Source: Streptomycetaceae bacterium MP113-05 (GTDB taxonomy: Bacteria > Actinomycetota > Actinomycetes > Streptomycetales > Streptomycetaceae). From it: a stretch of 45,495 bases of DNA. The notes under the pieces are model-generated. The model was not told where the DNA came from. It made no database searches and was given only the letters and a program-made list of their open reading frames with translations. This document shows, one piece after another, positions 15,397-24,378 of this stretch; the first letter of the stretch is position 1, and every line of letters begins with the position of its first letter. The stretch is from NCBI GenBank assembly GCA_000497405.1, contig KI547043.1:132278-177772 (forward strand), in the 5' to 3' direction. The position numbers were made by a program, and so were the translations under genes.

Positions 15397-18300
15397 TCAC
15401 GCAGCTGGTGGAGAAGGACAGCGAGCTTGACCGGCGCATTCTGCCGAAAGTCATCGCCTGCGCGTGCGCACTGGCGCAGGCGTACTTTCCCCTGCGGATG
15501 GCAGACGGCAGTGCCGGAACCGACCTTGAGCGTGTGTGCTATCTGCTCACGGGACAGTACGACGCGTGGACGCAGTATCCGCAGCTCTCGGATGAGGAGC
15601 AGCGGAGGATCAGCCGCGTGCTGCGCCAGCGCCCCAACCGGCTGAGCAACCAGGAGTCGCTGACGACGGATGCGGAGCGGTTCCTGGCCACGGGCGCGAT
15701 GTGCGAGTTCGTCCTGCACGGCGAAGGGGCGCTCGCCGCCCGCCACGGAATGCCGCCCCACGAGCTGGCCGACGCGCTGCTGGAGGAGATCGACCGGCTG
15801 CGAGCCGAGAACTCGCGTGCGCTGCCCGACGCCGAGCCCGGCGACTACGTGACCACCTTGCGGGTACCGGTGGCCGGCCACGACTCCACCTGGTCCGTCC
15901 AGGCTCACTACACCCTTCAGGAGCGGCACGCCGCCTCGCAGACCGAGCCCCCTGTTGTGCACACAGCGTCTGCCGCCGGGCAGTTGACCCTGAAGGTGCC
16001 AGAGTTCCTTGCCCTCAACCGGGACCTGGACGAGCAGGCCGGGGAGAGTTTCCGTACCGAGTCCCTCGAGCCGCTCTTTGCACAGTTGCGGACCGGCGAC
16101 GACGCCGAGCTCGGTGACCAGCTGCACGTTCAGGCGGGGAATCTGCACGTGCTGCAAGCGCCGACCGGGTTCGGCAAGAGCGTACTGATGCGCAGCCTCG
16201 GATCCTGGGCCCAGGCTGAGGGGGTGACGCTGGGCCTGGCCGTCCCCACCACGATGGCGGCACTCAAAATGGCCTACGGCATCGAGAAGGATCTGCGCTC
16301 GTGCGGGGTGGAGCATCCCGAGCAGCTGGTCGTGCCGCTGATGTCACCGAACAGCATGATGGCCGCCCTGGACCAAGTGGCCGCAGAGTCCAGGGACCGG
16401 GGCTTCATCAAATGGGCCGAAGAACGCCTTGGGTACGGCTGCGCACTGCCGTCGCTCGCCACCGTCGACGACGAGGTCGACGCGTGGGTACCCGGCCATG
16501 AAGCGTGCATGTCCCTGGTCCCGTACCGACCGGTCGGCACCCCAAATGGAGCACGGGGATCGAAGTCGCGGCGACACGGGGCATGCGCCTGCTCTTTCCG
16601 CGCGGACTGCGGGAAGTTCCGGCTGGTCAGGCAGGCGTGCACCGCACAGATCATCGTCACCACGCACGCAAACTTCTACCAGGGGCATCTGCACATCCCG
16701 GTCCAGGTCGACTCCGGCGCAGTTGTGGAGCGCATGACGGTGGAGGAACTCATTCTGCGGCGTTGCCAGTTCACCGCCCTGGACGAAGTAGACGCCTTTC
16801 AGTCCTTCGTCCTGGGACGCGCCGGGCGAGGACTGACCCTGGCCTGGGGCAACCGTCAGGACCAGCGCCCGCTGCTTCGCTTAGACGGTGAACTAATCCA
16901 GGCATTCGGGCGTGTACGTCCAGCGCTGGATGAGTCCATGCGTAACACGCTGATGCGCACCCGCTGGCTCGCCGAGACGTACACCAGCCACCTCGCGTAC
17001 GGAAACCTCGGCCCCAGTGACCGTAACGACACCAAGAAGAAGGGCGTCCGTGGTTCGAAGAGGTCTGGGCGCCCGGCGCAGGAGCGGCGGTGGATCATCC
17101 CGCAGCGCTGGGACGGGTGGATCAGCACCCAACTGCGGGCCCTGATCGCTAACGACCCGGAGCAGGTGAACGGCCAGGAGCGCGGCTATTCTCCCGATCC
17201 GACGGAGCGTGGTCTGTTCGCCGCCCTGTACGAGCGGAAGATCAAGATGCCGACGCTGCCCGAGCATCTGCATCCGTTCGCCGAGCTGATGCGCGATGTC
17301 ATTGACCCGGATGCGGACGCCGGATCCCTTTCCCATGTGCGCAAGCAACTGGAGCAGCTGCTGGCCTCGTGGGTGCCCAACCAGCAGGTCCGCGCGGACG
17401 TGTCGGACCGGATGCTGCGCCGGGCCTTCCTCGAACCGCTGCGGCTGCTGCTGTACCGCTTCGTCCACAACGCGGCGCATCTCAAGCTGGCCGGCGTGGA
17501 CAGCGCCCGAGACATCGCCGATGTTCTAGGGCCCTTCAGCGCCTGGCGGGCCATCCCGCACGGTCCGCAGGGCCGGTTGATGTTCGCGTTCACCGAGGAC
17601 GTCAGGTCCGGAGTGCCGGAGGACACCCGCTTGAGTGTGGCGGCCTTCGGTGGTGACCCGCACAGCTATGTCACCACTCTCGGGCAGATCACCGCTCTGG
17701 CCCACAGCGGCCACAAGCGCGTCGTGCTCGGCCTCTCCGCCACCGCCTATGCGCCCGGAGCCCACCGCCACCACATTCACACCGTCCCCACCTGGTGGGT
17801 GCCCGACGACGTCGATCACGGAGTGAGTATCGAAGCCGAACTCTTCCCCGGGCTCGGTGAAGAGATGCTGCGTGTCTCCGGTATCACGGGCAAGGACCGC
17901 ATCGAGGCGACCCGATTGCTGGGCCGGCGCATGTGGGCCCGACTGCGCGGCGAGCTCAAGGACCTCACACGGGTGAGCAAGCACCGGGTCCAAGACTCCA
18001 TCCTGCTGGTGACCACCTCCTACGACAGCTGCCAGCATCTGCGTGACGGTCTGCTGGCCGCCGGCGCGGAGCCCGGGCTCATCGCGGTCGCTGTGCGCCC
18101 CCGGCCTGATGATGAACCCGCTGCCCGCTACGACGAGTCGGGCGAGCCCCTGTGGCATGAGATCCCGGGTGACCAGCTGGAATCGTTCACCCGGCTGCCC
18201 AAGGCCCGGATCCTAATCGCACCGCTCGGCCGGGCCGAGCGCGGCCTGAACATCCTCGCCCCGCAGTCCAACAAGTCCGCGATCGGCTCCATCTGGCTCG

Positions 18301-18758
18301 CCGTCCGCCCCGTGCCGCTGGTCGACGAACCCGACGAACTCCTCGCCCACGTCGGTGCCCGAGCCCTGGACGAGAAGGACATCAGCAGCGAGCCCTGGAC
18401 GGAACTCGAGCGACGCCGGACCGTGGCTGGCCACTACTTCGAGCAACTGGTCACCAGCGAACGCTACTTCCGCTCCCTGCCGCTCCGCGCCAAGAGGGCC
18501 ATCGCCGCCGAGCTCATCATCAGCCTCATCCAACTCGTCGGCCGCGCCCGCCGCGGCGGCACACCAGGCCGCATCAAACTCGTCGACGCAGCCTTCCTCG
18601 ACACGAGCGGCAACTCCGACCTGCCCCACCTCATCCGCGAGCTACGCGAGCAGTGGACTACGAGTGGCGAACTGCCCCGCATGCACCGCTACTACGGCAC
18701 CACCCTCAACGCCTTCTTCCACTTCGCCGACCGGCACGCTCGAAAGGCCACCCGATGA
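15393..18758 (+). CDS. pPIWI-RE system DinG/XPD-type helicase with Fe-S cysteines
   Basis: Superfamily 2 helicase of about 1,121 residues, predicted to unwind DNA or DNA-RNA duplexes for the pPIWI-RE protein. Seen in order: Walker A APTGFGKS (256-263); a four-cysteine cluster (C398, C400, C406, C416) followed by TAQIIVTTHANFY, the arrangement of the DinG/XPD iron-sulfur domain; a DEVD box (464-467, DEAH-like motif II); GLSAT (780-784); and motif VI QLVGRARRG (from 1047). Start: ATG at 15393 inside the stop of the preceding gene; the longer frame from 15294 is a shadow. Its own TGA overlaps the pPIWI start the same way, so the three products are probably made in matched amounts. The N-terminal ~240 residues are unassigned. 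Confidence 0.88.
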   Translation: MITQLVEKDSELDRRILPKVIACACALAQAYFPLRMADGSAGTDLERVCYLLTGQYDAWTQYPQLSDEEQRRISRVLRQRPNRLSNQESLTTDAERFLATGAMCEFVLHGEGALAARHGMPPHELADALLEEIDRLRAENSRALPDAEPGDYVTTLRVPVAGHDSTWSVQAHYTLQERHAASQTEPPVVHTASAAGQLTLKVPEFLALNRDLDEQAGESFRTESLEPLFAQLRTGDDAELGDQLHVQAGNLHVLQAPTGFGKSVLMRSLGSWAQAEGVTLGLAVPTTMAALKMAYGIEKDLRSCGVEHPEQLVVPLMSPNSMMAALDQVAAESRDRGFIKWAEERLGYGCALPSLATVDDEVDAWVPGHEACMSLVPYRPVGTPNGARGSKSRRHGACACSFRADCGKFRLVRQACTAQIIVTTHANFYQGHLHIPVQVDSGAVVERMTVEELILRRCQFTALDEVDAFQSFVLGRAGRGLTLAWGNRQDQRPLLRLDGELIQAFGRVRPALDESMRNTLMRTRWLAETYTSHLAYGNLGPSDRNDTKKKGVRGSKRSGRPAQERRWIIPQRWDGWISTQLRALIANDPEQVNGQERGYSPDPTERGLFAALYERKIKMPTLPEHLHPFAELMRDVIDPDADAGSLSHVRKQLEQLLASWVPNQQVRADVSDRMLRRAFLEPLRLLLYRFVHNAAHLKLAGVDSARDIADVLGPFSAWRAIPHGPQGRLMFAFTEDVRSGVPEDTRLSVAAFGGDPHSYVTTLGQITALAHSGHKRVVLGLSATAYAPGAHRHHIHTVPTWWVPDDVDHGVSIEAELFPGLGEEMLRVSGITGKDRIEATRLLGRRMWARLRGELKDLTRVSKHRVQDSILLVTTSYDSCQHLRDGLLAAGAEPGLIAVAVRPRPDDEPAARYDESGEPLWHEIPGDQLESFTRLPKARILIAPLGRAERGLNILAPQSNKSAIGSIWLAVRPVPLVDEPDELLAHVGARALDEKDISSEPWTELERRRTVAGHYFEQLVTSERYFRSLPLRAKRAIAAELIISLIQLVGRARRGGTPGRIKLVDAAFLDTSGNSDLPHLIRELREQWTTSGELPRMHRYYGTTLNAFFHFADRHARKATR

Positions 18759-21331
18759 TCAGCACCCTGGCCTTCCTGTTCCCGTACGCCGGGCTCGGGA
18801 AGATTACGCTCTACCCCCTGAACAGCGAGTTCGGCCAGGCATGGAGCTGCCTTCCCAGCTACGGCGACGCCAAGAACGGCAAGCCGCGCCGCCCTCCGTA
18901 CGCCGGACTGGCCTCCGCGCTCAGCGCGGTCTCGGGCCAGCCCGTCGTCCTCATGCCACACACGTATGAACCCGTCGATGACGAATTCGCCCAGCCCGCC
19001 GTCGCCGTCACCACCAAGCCCCTCGACGCCTGGACGCTGTCCACCGCGGTCCGTGAATGGGAGCGGTGCGTCCGAAAGGGCGAGGACGCCAACACCCTCG
19101 CCCCGCTGCTGGCCGCCGCCGATGTCGAACAACCCGACCTGGCCCACTTCGTCAGGGGAGTCGAGGAGGGCACCCCGCACGCACCGGGCTGGTTCTACCG
19201 CGTCGCGGCCTGGAACTTCGCCCAGCGCCTCGCCCGCACCCCGATGCCCGTCCCCGACGGGTCGCGGGTGCGCCGCATCCGCTGGCGCATGGACACCCAA
19301 GGCAGCCTCATCAGCTGGGACAACGTCACCAAGCGGACCACACTGAAACCCAAACGCACCGGATATGCCCTGCACAAGCTGGACTTCAGAGTGGTCACTC
19401 AGCCCGGCGAGCCGCTGTTCGCGCTCCATGTGCTGCCCACCTTCAGCCGCCTGGCCACCCACTGGGCCAGCACCCGCACCGCCTTCATCGAACATGGCAC
19501 CAACAAGGACACCCTGTTGCGGATGCCGATCGGGCACACCAAGAACAGCGACGGCCAATGGGTGCCCTACGCCCGCAACTACGCCTCAGAAGTCCTCGAA
19601 GCTTGCGGCATGGACTTCACCGCCTGGCCCACCAACGACGAACTCGCCACACTCCAGGGACAGATGCGTGCCCTGGTCCCGGCACCCGTGCCGCACGTCC
19701 TCGGCAAAGGCGTCGGCACCCGCTTCAACAAGATCCTCGCCGACCACATCAACGCGACCATCAGACGCCCCAAGATTACCCAAGTCGGCTTCGAGCCCAC
19801 CGGAAGCGAGCTCACCCGTCCCACCAAAGGCGCCGTCACCCGCGCCGAGCTCGACCACGCGCTGGCCGCCACCGGCAGCGACACCGTCCGCATCATCGCC
19901 CTGTTCAACGACGGCACCACTCGCAAGAGGATGACCGAGACCCTCGCCGCCTACACGAACACCCCCGACAAACCGCTCGACTGCGGCGACCACGAGGACC
20001 ACCGCCTGAGCGAACGGCTCATCGTGCGCTTCCACCGCCTGCGGGCCCTCGACCGGGTCGAGAAGGTCGACTGGGACGACGAACTCACCTTCCTCGACCA
20101 ACTCGAGGACGACACACTCAACGCCGCTTGGGTCGAGACGATCTGGAACCCCAAACCCACCAAACGCGAGCGCGAGGCGGGCCAGCACCGCCACGACCAC
20201 AAACGCGACCTGCGCCGCGCCCTGTACGAGCGCGGCATCGTCTCCCAGTTCCTGGCCCGCCAGAGCGCACCCGAACCCCATGACGACGCAGAAGCGGAAG
20301 CCAGCGCTGAAGCACCCAGGGACTACAAGGCAATCAACGCTCTGCGTGACCTGTTGTTCCGGGTCGGCTGCGTGGACGACCGCCTGCGCGAGGTCACCGA
20401 TCTCGCCGACGAGCCCATCCTGGTCGGCATCCACCTGCGCCAGCAGCGGATCAGCAACCGCCGCCCCGGCGCCGCCGACCGTACGCAGATGGTTGAAGTC
20501 CTCACCGCACTACACACCAGCAACGACCCCGGTCGCCCCTGGCACATGGACTCCTACGACCAAAGTAGCCACGACTGGCGGCCCCAGGCGGCGGCCGAAG
20601 CAGCCTTCGGCCGACATGCGATCGGCCGTGAGGGCCACGCCCGGCACGAAGAGGGCGCCCTACTGGCCCGCCAGCACATCGAATCGGCCCTGAAACTCAT
20701 CCCCTCCGACCGGCCGCTGATCCTCTTCGTGGACACGGAAGCCTGCCGCACCATCTGGCCGGGCCTGCAAAACGTGCGCTTCGGCACCGGGCCGCTGCCG
20801 GGCGACGACCTGCGCACCCCCACCCGGTCCGTCGCGGTGGTCGCCATCAACACCTCCTACGGCGAAGTACCAACCCCAGTGGAGAACGCCGCCAGTCGCC
20901 GCAAGAACCCCAAGCGTCCGCCCAAGCCCCAGAACCGCCTCTACGAGCGCACCACCAGCACCGGTCACACCAGCTGGTACATCGCCCAGGCATCGCGCAC
21001 CTATGACGGCTTCGGCAACGCGGGCAGCATCGGCGGCGTCCACACCCGCTTCACCCTCCCCGCAGACGAGTGGGCCCTGCAGCGCAAGGACTGGCACAGC
21101 TTCACCGCCACCCAGATCACCGTCCCGCACGCAGGGGACAAAGATCCCCAGCAACTCGCCGCCGTTGCAGCCCAGTTGTGTCACCAGTCCCTGGCCTGGG
21201 ACGCGCGCACCCGCCACCCCGTGCCGCTCCATGTCGCCGGTGCCATGGACCGCGCCCATCCCGAATACCGCGGTCCCAGCATCGAACCGGTCAGTACGCC
21301 GGAAGTCGACGAAACGCAGGACAGCGTGTAG
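18755..21331 (+). CDS. pPIWI-RE protein (prokaryotic PIWI with the R/E motif)
   Basis: About 858 residues, start ATG at 18755 overlapping the helicase stop. Predicted Argonaute-like protein of the pPIWI-RE family: an N-terminal X-type module (roughly 1-300), a MID-like region (about 320-560) and a C-terminal RNase H-fold PIWI domain (about 560-858). The region FVDTEACRTIWPGL (658 onward; E662, R665, W668) fits the family's conserved E..R..W motif, and the segment IGGVHTRFTLPADEW near 750-770 fits the C-terminal PIWI part. Domain borders are approximate. I cannot assign catalytic acids with confidence. The gene order REase-like / DinG helicase / pPIWI-RE is the signature of this proposed RNA- or DNA-guided defence system. 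Confidence 0.85.
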   Translation: MISTLAFLFPYAGLGKITLYPLNSEFGQAWSCLPSYGDAKNGKPRRPPYAGLASALSAVSGQPVVLMPHTYEPVDDEFAQPAVAVTTKPLDAWTLSTAVREWERCVRKGEDANTLAPLLAAADVEQPDLAHFVRGVEEGTPHAPGWFYRVAAWNFAQRLARTPMPVPDGSRVRRIRWRMDTQGSLISWDNVTKRTTLKPKRTGYALHKLDFRVVTQPGEPLFALHVLPTFSRLATHWASTRTAFIEHGTNKDTLLRMPIGHTKNSDGQWVPYARNYASEVLEACGMDFTAWPTNDELATLQGQMRALVPAPVPHVLGKGVGTRFNKILADHINATIRRPKITQVGFEPTGSELTRPTKGAVTRAELDHALAATGSDTVRIIALFNDGTTRKRMTETLAAYTNTPDKPLDCGDHEDHRLSERLIVRFHRLRALDRVEKVDWDDELTFLDQLEDDTLNAAWVETIWNPKPTKREREAGQHRHDHKRDLRRALYERGIVSQFLARQSAPEPHDDAEAEASAEAPRDYKAINALRDLLFRVGCVDDRLREVTDLADEPILVGIHLRQQRISNRRPGAADRTQMVEVLTALHTSNDPGRPWHMDSYDQSSHDWRPQAAAEAAFGRHAIGREGHARHEEGALLARQHIESALKLIPSDRPLILFVDTEACRTIWPGLQNVRFGTGPLPGDDLRTPTRSVAVVAINTSYGEVPTPVENAASRRKNPKRPPKPQNRLYERTTSTGHTSWYIAQASRTYDGFGNAGSIGGVHTRFTLPADEWALQRKDWHSFTATQITVPHAGDKDPQQLAAVAAQLCHQSLAWDARTRHPVPLHVAGAMDRAHPEYRGPSIEPVSTPEVDETQDSV

Positions 21332-21729
21332 CGCGTCTCGGCGGTCTTGACTCGCCAGGCGTTGCTGCGGCTGCGCAGGAGGCGGCCCCTGGGCACCCCG
21401 GCTTGCGAATCGTGTCCGCACGCCGGGGCTCGGGCGCCCGGGGCCGGCAGACCCGCGGTATGCGCTCGCCCAGGCCGATGCCGGCGCTGGCGTCCGCCGC
21501 GGCCAGGTCGAGCACTGCCCGGACGGGCAGGGGCCCGGCGAACGCGGCCGGGGCCTCGAGGCGAAGCTTTAGGTCCTGGTGGGGGACGATCCGGCGCGCG
21601 GCCGGACCCGCCGCAGCCACGTCCCTCGCCAGCAACGACGCGAGCATCGCGCGAAGCATGCGCACCCGCGGATGCGTCGGTGCGGTGCCGGGGCCGGCCA
21701 CCACCAGCTCGCGCAGCGGCCCGAGGTGG
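21332..21729. other. Gap after the pPIWI-RE operon, no clear gene
   Basis: About 400 bases between the pPIWI-RE stop and a small minus-strand gene. A minus-strand frame here reads protein-like for about 100 residues (LRELVVAGPGTAPTHPRVRM onward), but it lacks a start with a ribosome site and any recognised motif. It may be a decayed remnant. Confidence 0.35.
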
Positions 21730-22059
21730 TCAGCGGTCTTGGTGCGTGCACCAGTTCTGTTCGCGGGCCACATCCTGTAGGTGGGAGGCATCGGACGCCA
21801 GAGCTGAGCGCTCGGCTGCTGCGACGGCTGCGAAGACCCATTCGATGGGGTAGTCGAACGGTGCGTCAAGGATGGAAGTGAGAGCTTCGGGGGCCTCGAT
21901 GAAAACGTCGCTGCGCACAAGGAGCGGCTCCCTGAGGGACCCTTGGCAATGCGGGCCGTAAGCTCTCAGTCCCTCCATCAGCCGCGACGTGAGGCCGTGT
22001 GGCGTCCGTGCGGACAGGGCGCGCAAGGCTGGCCAGGCAGAACCGCCGTAGCGAGCCAT
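21730..22059 (-). CDS. Small hypothetical protein
   Basis: 109 residues from ATG at 22059, the C-terminal part of a much longer minus-strand open frame whose upstream portion is antisense to the toxin gene and not believed. The stretch SDVFIEAPEALTSILDAPFDYPIEWVFAAVAAAERSALASDASHLQDVA has normal protein character, with two helices. No family recognised and no strong ribosome site, so existence is only moderately supported. It is divergent from the polymorphic toxin gene. Confidence 0.4.
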   Translation of the reverse strand: MARYGGSAWPALRALSARTPHGLTSRLMEGLRAYGPHCQGSLREPLLVRSDVFIEAPEALTSILDAPFDYPIEWVFAAVAAAERSALASDASHLQDVAREQNWCTHQDR

Positions 22060-22173
22060 GTCGATCAGCGGGCTGTGGCGCCCAACGCAGGTAGACGACT
22101 CGTAGGTGGAGAGTTGGCCCGGAGACCGTGGGTGAAACAATGGCGTTTGCTGCGGGAGAAGGGGACGGGGCGG

Positions 22174-23730
22174 ATGCGTGTTCATGCGGTGGATCTGATC
22201 AATGCTTCGTGGGGGATGCACAGCCTGAACGAGTGGTACACCGAAGTGGTCCATGCGCTGGCCCGCGAGCTCGATGAGCAGGCGGGGATGGCGGGGGATG
22301 ACGAGGCGGGTCGCGCGTTCGCCACGATGTACGACTCCGCCGGGCGCACCACGGTGAACCAGATGGGCGAGGCGACGTACATCGTCGGGCGGGGCAGCGA
22401 GGGGCTCCTGGAGAACGCCAACAACTACATGGCGACCGAGAGTCAGATCGCTGCCGACATGCTGGATGCCCTGGGCCAGTCTGGGGCCGCTCCGTCGCCA
22501 GGGGGTGCCGGCCAGAGGTGTTCGCCGGCTCCTCTTGGCCGTGGCGACTACTTGCCGGACCTCATCGGTGAGACCAGCTTTGTCACGCAGTACCTGGTTG
22601 GCGACCGCTTCCGCGGCTCGCCCGAGCAGCTCCGGGACGTCGCTGCGACGTGGCGCAAGGCCCGCGGGGTAGCGCTGCAGATCTTCTACGACGCTCAGGA
22701 CTGCTGGCGGCGCGCCACGCGGAACGGCGAGGGAGAGACGGCTGACGCCATCGACAACTTCTTCACCAAGTTCGTCGGCCGCGCCGGGCCGCCCAGCGAG
22801 GTGTCCGGCCAGGACACACTGCTCGCGAACCTGCCCACCGCGTGCCAGCAGATCGCGACCGCCTGCGAGCACTACGCGGACCACATCGTGACAGCCAGCG
22901 AACGCTCCTGGGGGGACACCCTCAGCGACGCGTTCTTGAAGGCAGGCGGCGAATCCCTCTGGGACACCCCCGTTTTCGGCGGCAACGGCGAAGACGGAGG
23001 ACTGCACGAGGCCATAGCCGACGACGGCAAGATCCTCAACCTGGCTAGCCTCGGCCACCACTTGGACTCCTCCCAGAAGCGCGTCCCGGTCCCGCAGCCG
23101 AAGGACAAGTGGTGGGTCCCGGACGGCCCTCTGATACCGCCGCTCGTGCCACTTCCCGTGCCGCGCATCCCGCGCCTTGTGCCCATGGGGTACACCCCGC
23201 CCGACTCCAGCCTGTACCGTCCGGCGATGCCTCCGCCCTCGCCGCCGGACCCGCGCTTCCCACCGCTGACGCCTATGCAGCGGAACAGCTTCGACCGGTG
23301 GGCCGGCAGCCTGCGTGACGGCGGATTCTCCGGCGGCACGAAAGCCGAGCGGGACTACCAAAGGCGCACCGCCGGCTACCCGGAGAAGGAGGTGCCCATC
23401 GACCCCCGGAAGTCAGCACGGGGCACCTTGATGGTGGACGGCCTGCGGCACACCGACGGCATGGCCGTCGAAGCCAAATTCGTCAAGAAGCCCGGGTGCA
23501 CCTTCCGCAACCTGGACGACCTGCAGAGCCCCTCCAACTTCCAGGAGAAGGTCTTGCACAAGAAGGACGAGCAGGAGCTGTTCAAGTACAAGTCGGCCAT
23601 CGAATACCCGGGCAACGCCGACCGGCTGCGCGGCGTGGAAGTGGCCACGAACGACCCCGACGCGGTCCCCTACTGGAACGCTCTGCTCGTAGCCCACGAA
23701 GTCCCCGGCTACGGCCGCTACGCCCCGTAA
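22174..23730 (+). CDS. Polymorphic toxin: WXG100-like N-terminus with restriction-endonuclease-fold C-terminal toxin domain
   Basis: About 518 residues from ATG at 22174 (site GGAGAAGGGGACGGGG upstream). The N-terminal ~110 residues are helical with a WYTEV / AGDDEAGRAFATMY pattern like ESX/WXG100-type export domains of Streptomyces polymorphic toxins. A second helical domain runs to about 280, then a proline-rich linker (about 310-370). The last ~150 residues resemble the Tox-REase family: D428, then the catalytic-type E-x-K in VEAKF (E433, K435) and an EQELFKY helix. Predicted to be secreted and to cut nucleic acid in competitor cells. The immunity gene follows 19 bases downstream. The export route is inferred; no secretion gene is nearby. 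Confidence 0.75.
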   Translation: MRVHAVDLINASWGMHSLNEWYTEVVHALARELDEQAGMAGDDEAGRAFATMYDSAGRTTVNQMGEATYIVGRGSEGLLENANNYMATESQIAADMLDALGQSGAAPSPGGAGQRCSPAPLGRGDYLPDLIGETSFVTQYLVGDRFRGSPEQLRDVAATWRKARGVALQIFYDAQDCWRRATRNGEGETADAIDNFFTKFVGRAGPPSEVSGQDTLLANLPTACQQIATACEHYADHIVTASERSWGDTLSDAFLKAGGESLWDTPVFGGNGEDGGLHEAIADDGKILNLASLGHHLDSSQKRVPVPQPKDKWWVPDGPLIPPLVPLPVPRIPRLVPMGYTPPDSSLYRPAMPPPSPPDPRFPPLTPMQRNSFDRWAGSLRDGGFSGGTKAERDYQRRTAGYPEKEVPIDPRKSARGTLMVDGLRHTDGMAVEAKFVKKPGCTFRNLDDLQSPSNFQEKVLHKKDEQELFKYKSAIEYPGNADRLRGVEVATNDPDAVPYWNALLVAHEVPGYGRYAP

Positions 23731-23749
23731 CACCCATGGAGAGTCCCGA

Positions 23750-24211
23750 ATGACGAGCGAGGACGTCGACACCTTCCGCACCATGTTCATGTTCAGCCCG
23801 CCGGACCATCAACCGGCAGGTTGGTCCTTGACCTTCGAGGGCTTCGCTGACGCACTGCGCGCCCGCGAGGCGGACGCACCCACCGAGCAGTGGCGCGGCG
23901 TCTTCGCCGGCGAGACCCTGTCCTTCGTCTGCACCACGGCTGGGGGTGGCGAAGCGGAGGGTATGGCGAGCGTCGAGCCAAACGGAGTGTCCATCGACGG
24001 CTGCACCTGCACTGAAGCGGCTGAGTTCGCCCACTGGCTGCAGACGGCCGTACTCCCGCGGGACGCCCCCATGCAGGTCAACATGACCGAGGGCGTGGAG
24101 TGGGAACTGCCACCCATCGAACTGCCCCGCAGTCAGGAAGAGGCACTTCGAGACCTTCTCGTCAGCCGGCTCCGGGAGATCCTCGATCACGAAGAAGAAC
24201 ATCTGGGATAG
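23750..24211 (+). CDS. Probable immunity protein for the upstream toxin
   Basis: 153 residues, strongly acidic (DAPTEQWRGVF; EGVEWELPPIELPRSQEEAL; DHEEEHLG), as expected for a protein that masks a basic nuclease. It has ribosome site GGAGAG and starts 19 bases after the toxin stop, the usual toxin-immunity order. No immunity family recognised by name. The function is inferred from position and charge. Confidence 0.6.
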   Translation: MTSEDVDTFRTMFMFSPPDHQPAGWSLTFEGFADALRAREADAPTEQWRGVFAGETLSFVCTTAGGGEAEGMASVEPNGVSIDGCTCTEAAEFAHWLQTAVLPRDAPMQVNMTEGVEWELPPIELPRSQEEALRDLLVSRLREILDHEEEHLG

Positions 24212-24378
24212 CACTACTCTGCGGACTCGCCCGGCCTCGGGGGCAGAGCACAGGGGTGATGCGTGTCCCGGCTTGCTCATCCATCGATGTTGTATGTGTT
24301 GGCATCCGGGGCCGAATCACACGAGGGTGTGGTGACGTCGCCAGCGACGGCGACGCTTGGCGCGCCGAGATCTCCAGG

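Noticed and set aside
21730-23361. 543-residue minus-strand open frame across the toxin gene
   Set aside because: Most of it is antisense to the well-supported toxin; only the last 109 residues, outside the toxin, look protein-like and were kept as a separate low-confidence gene.
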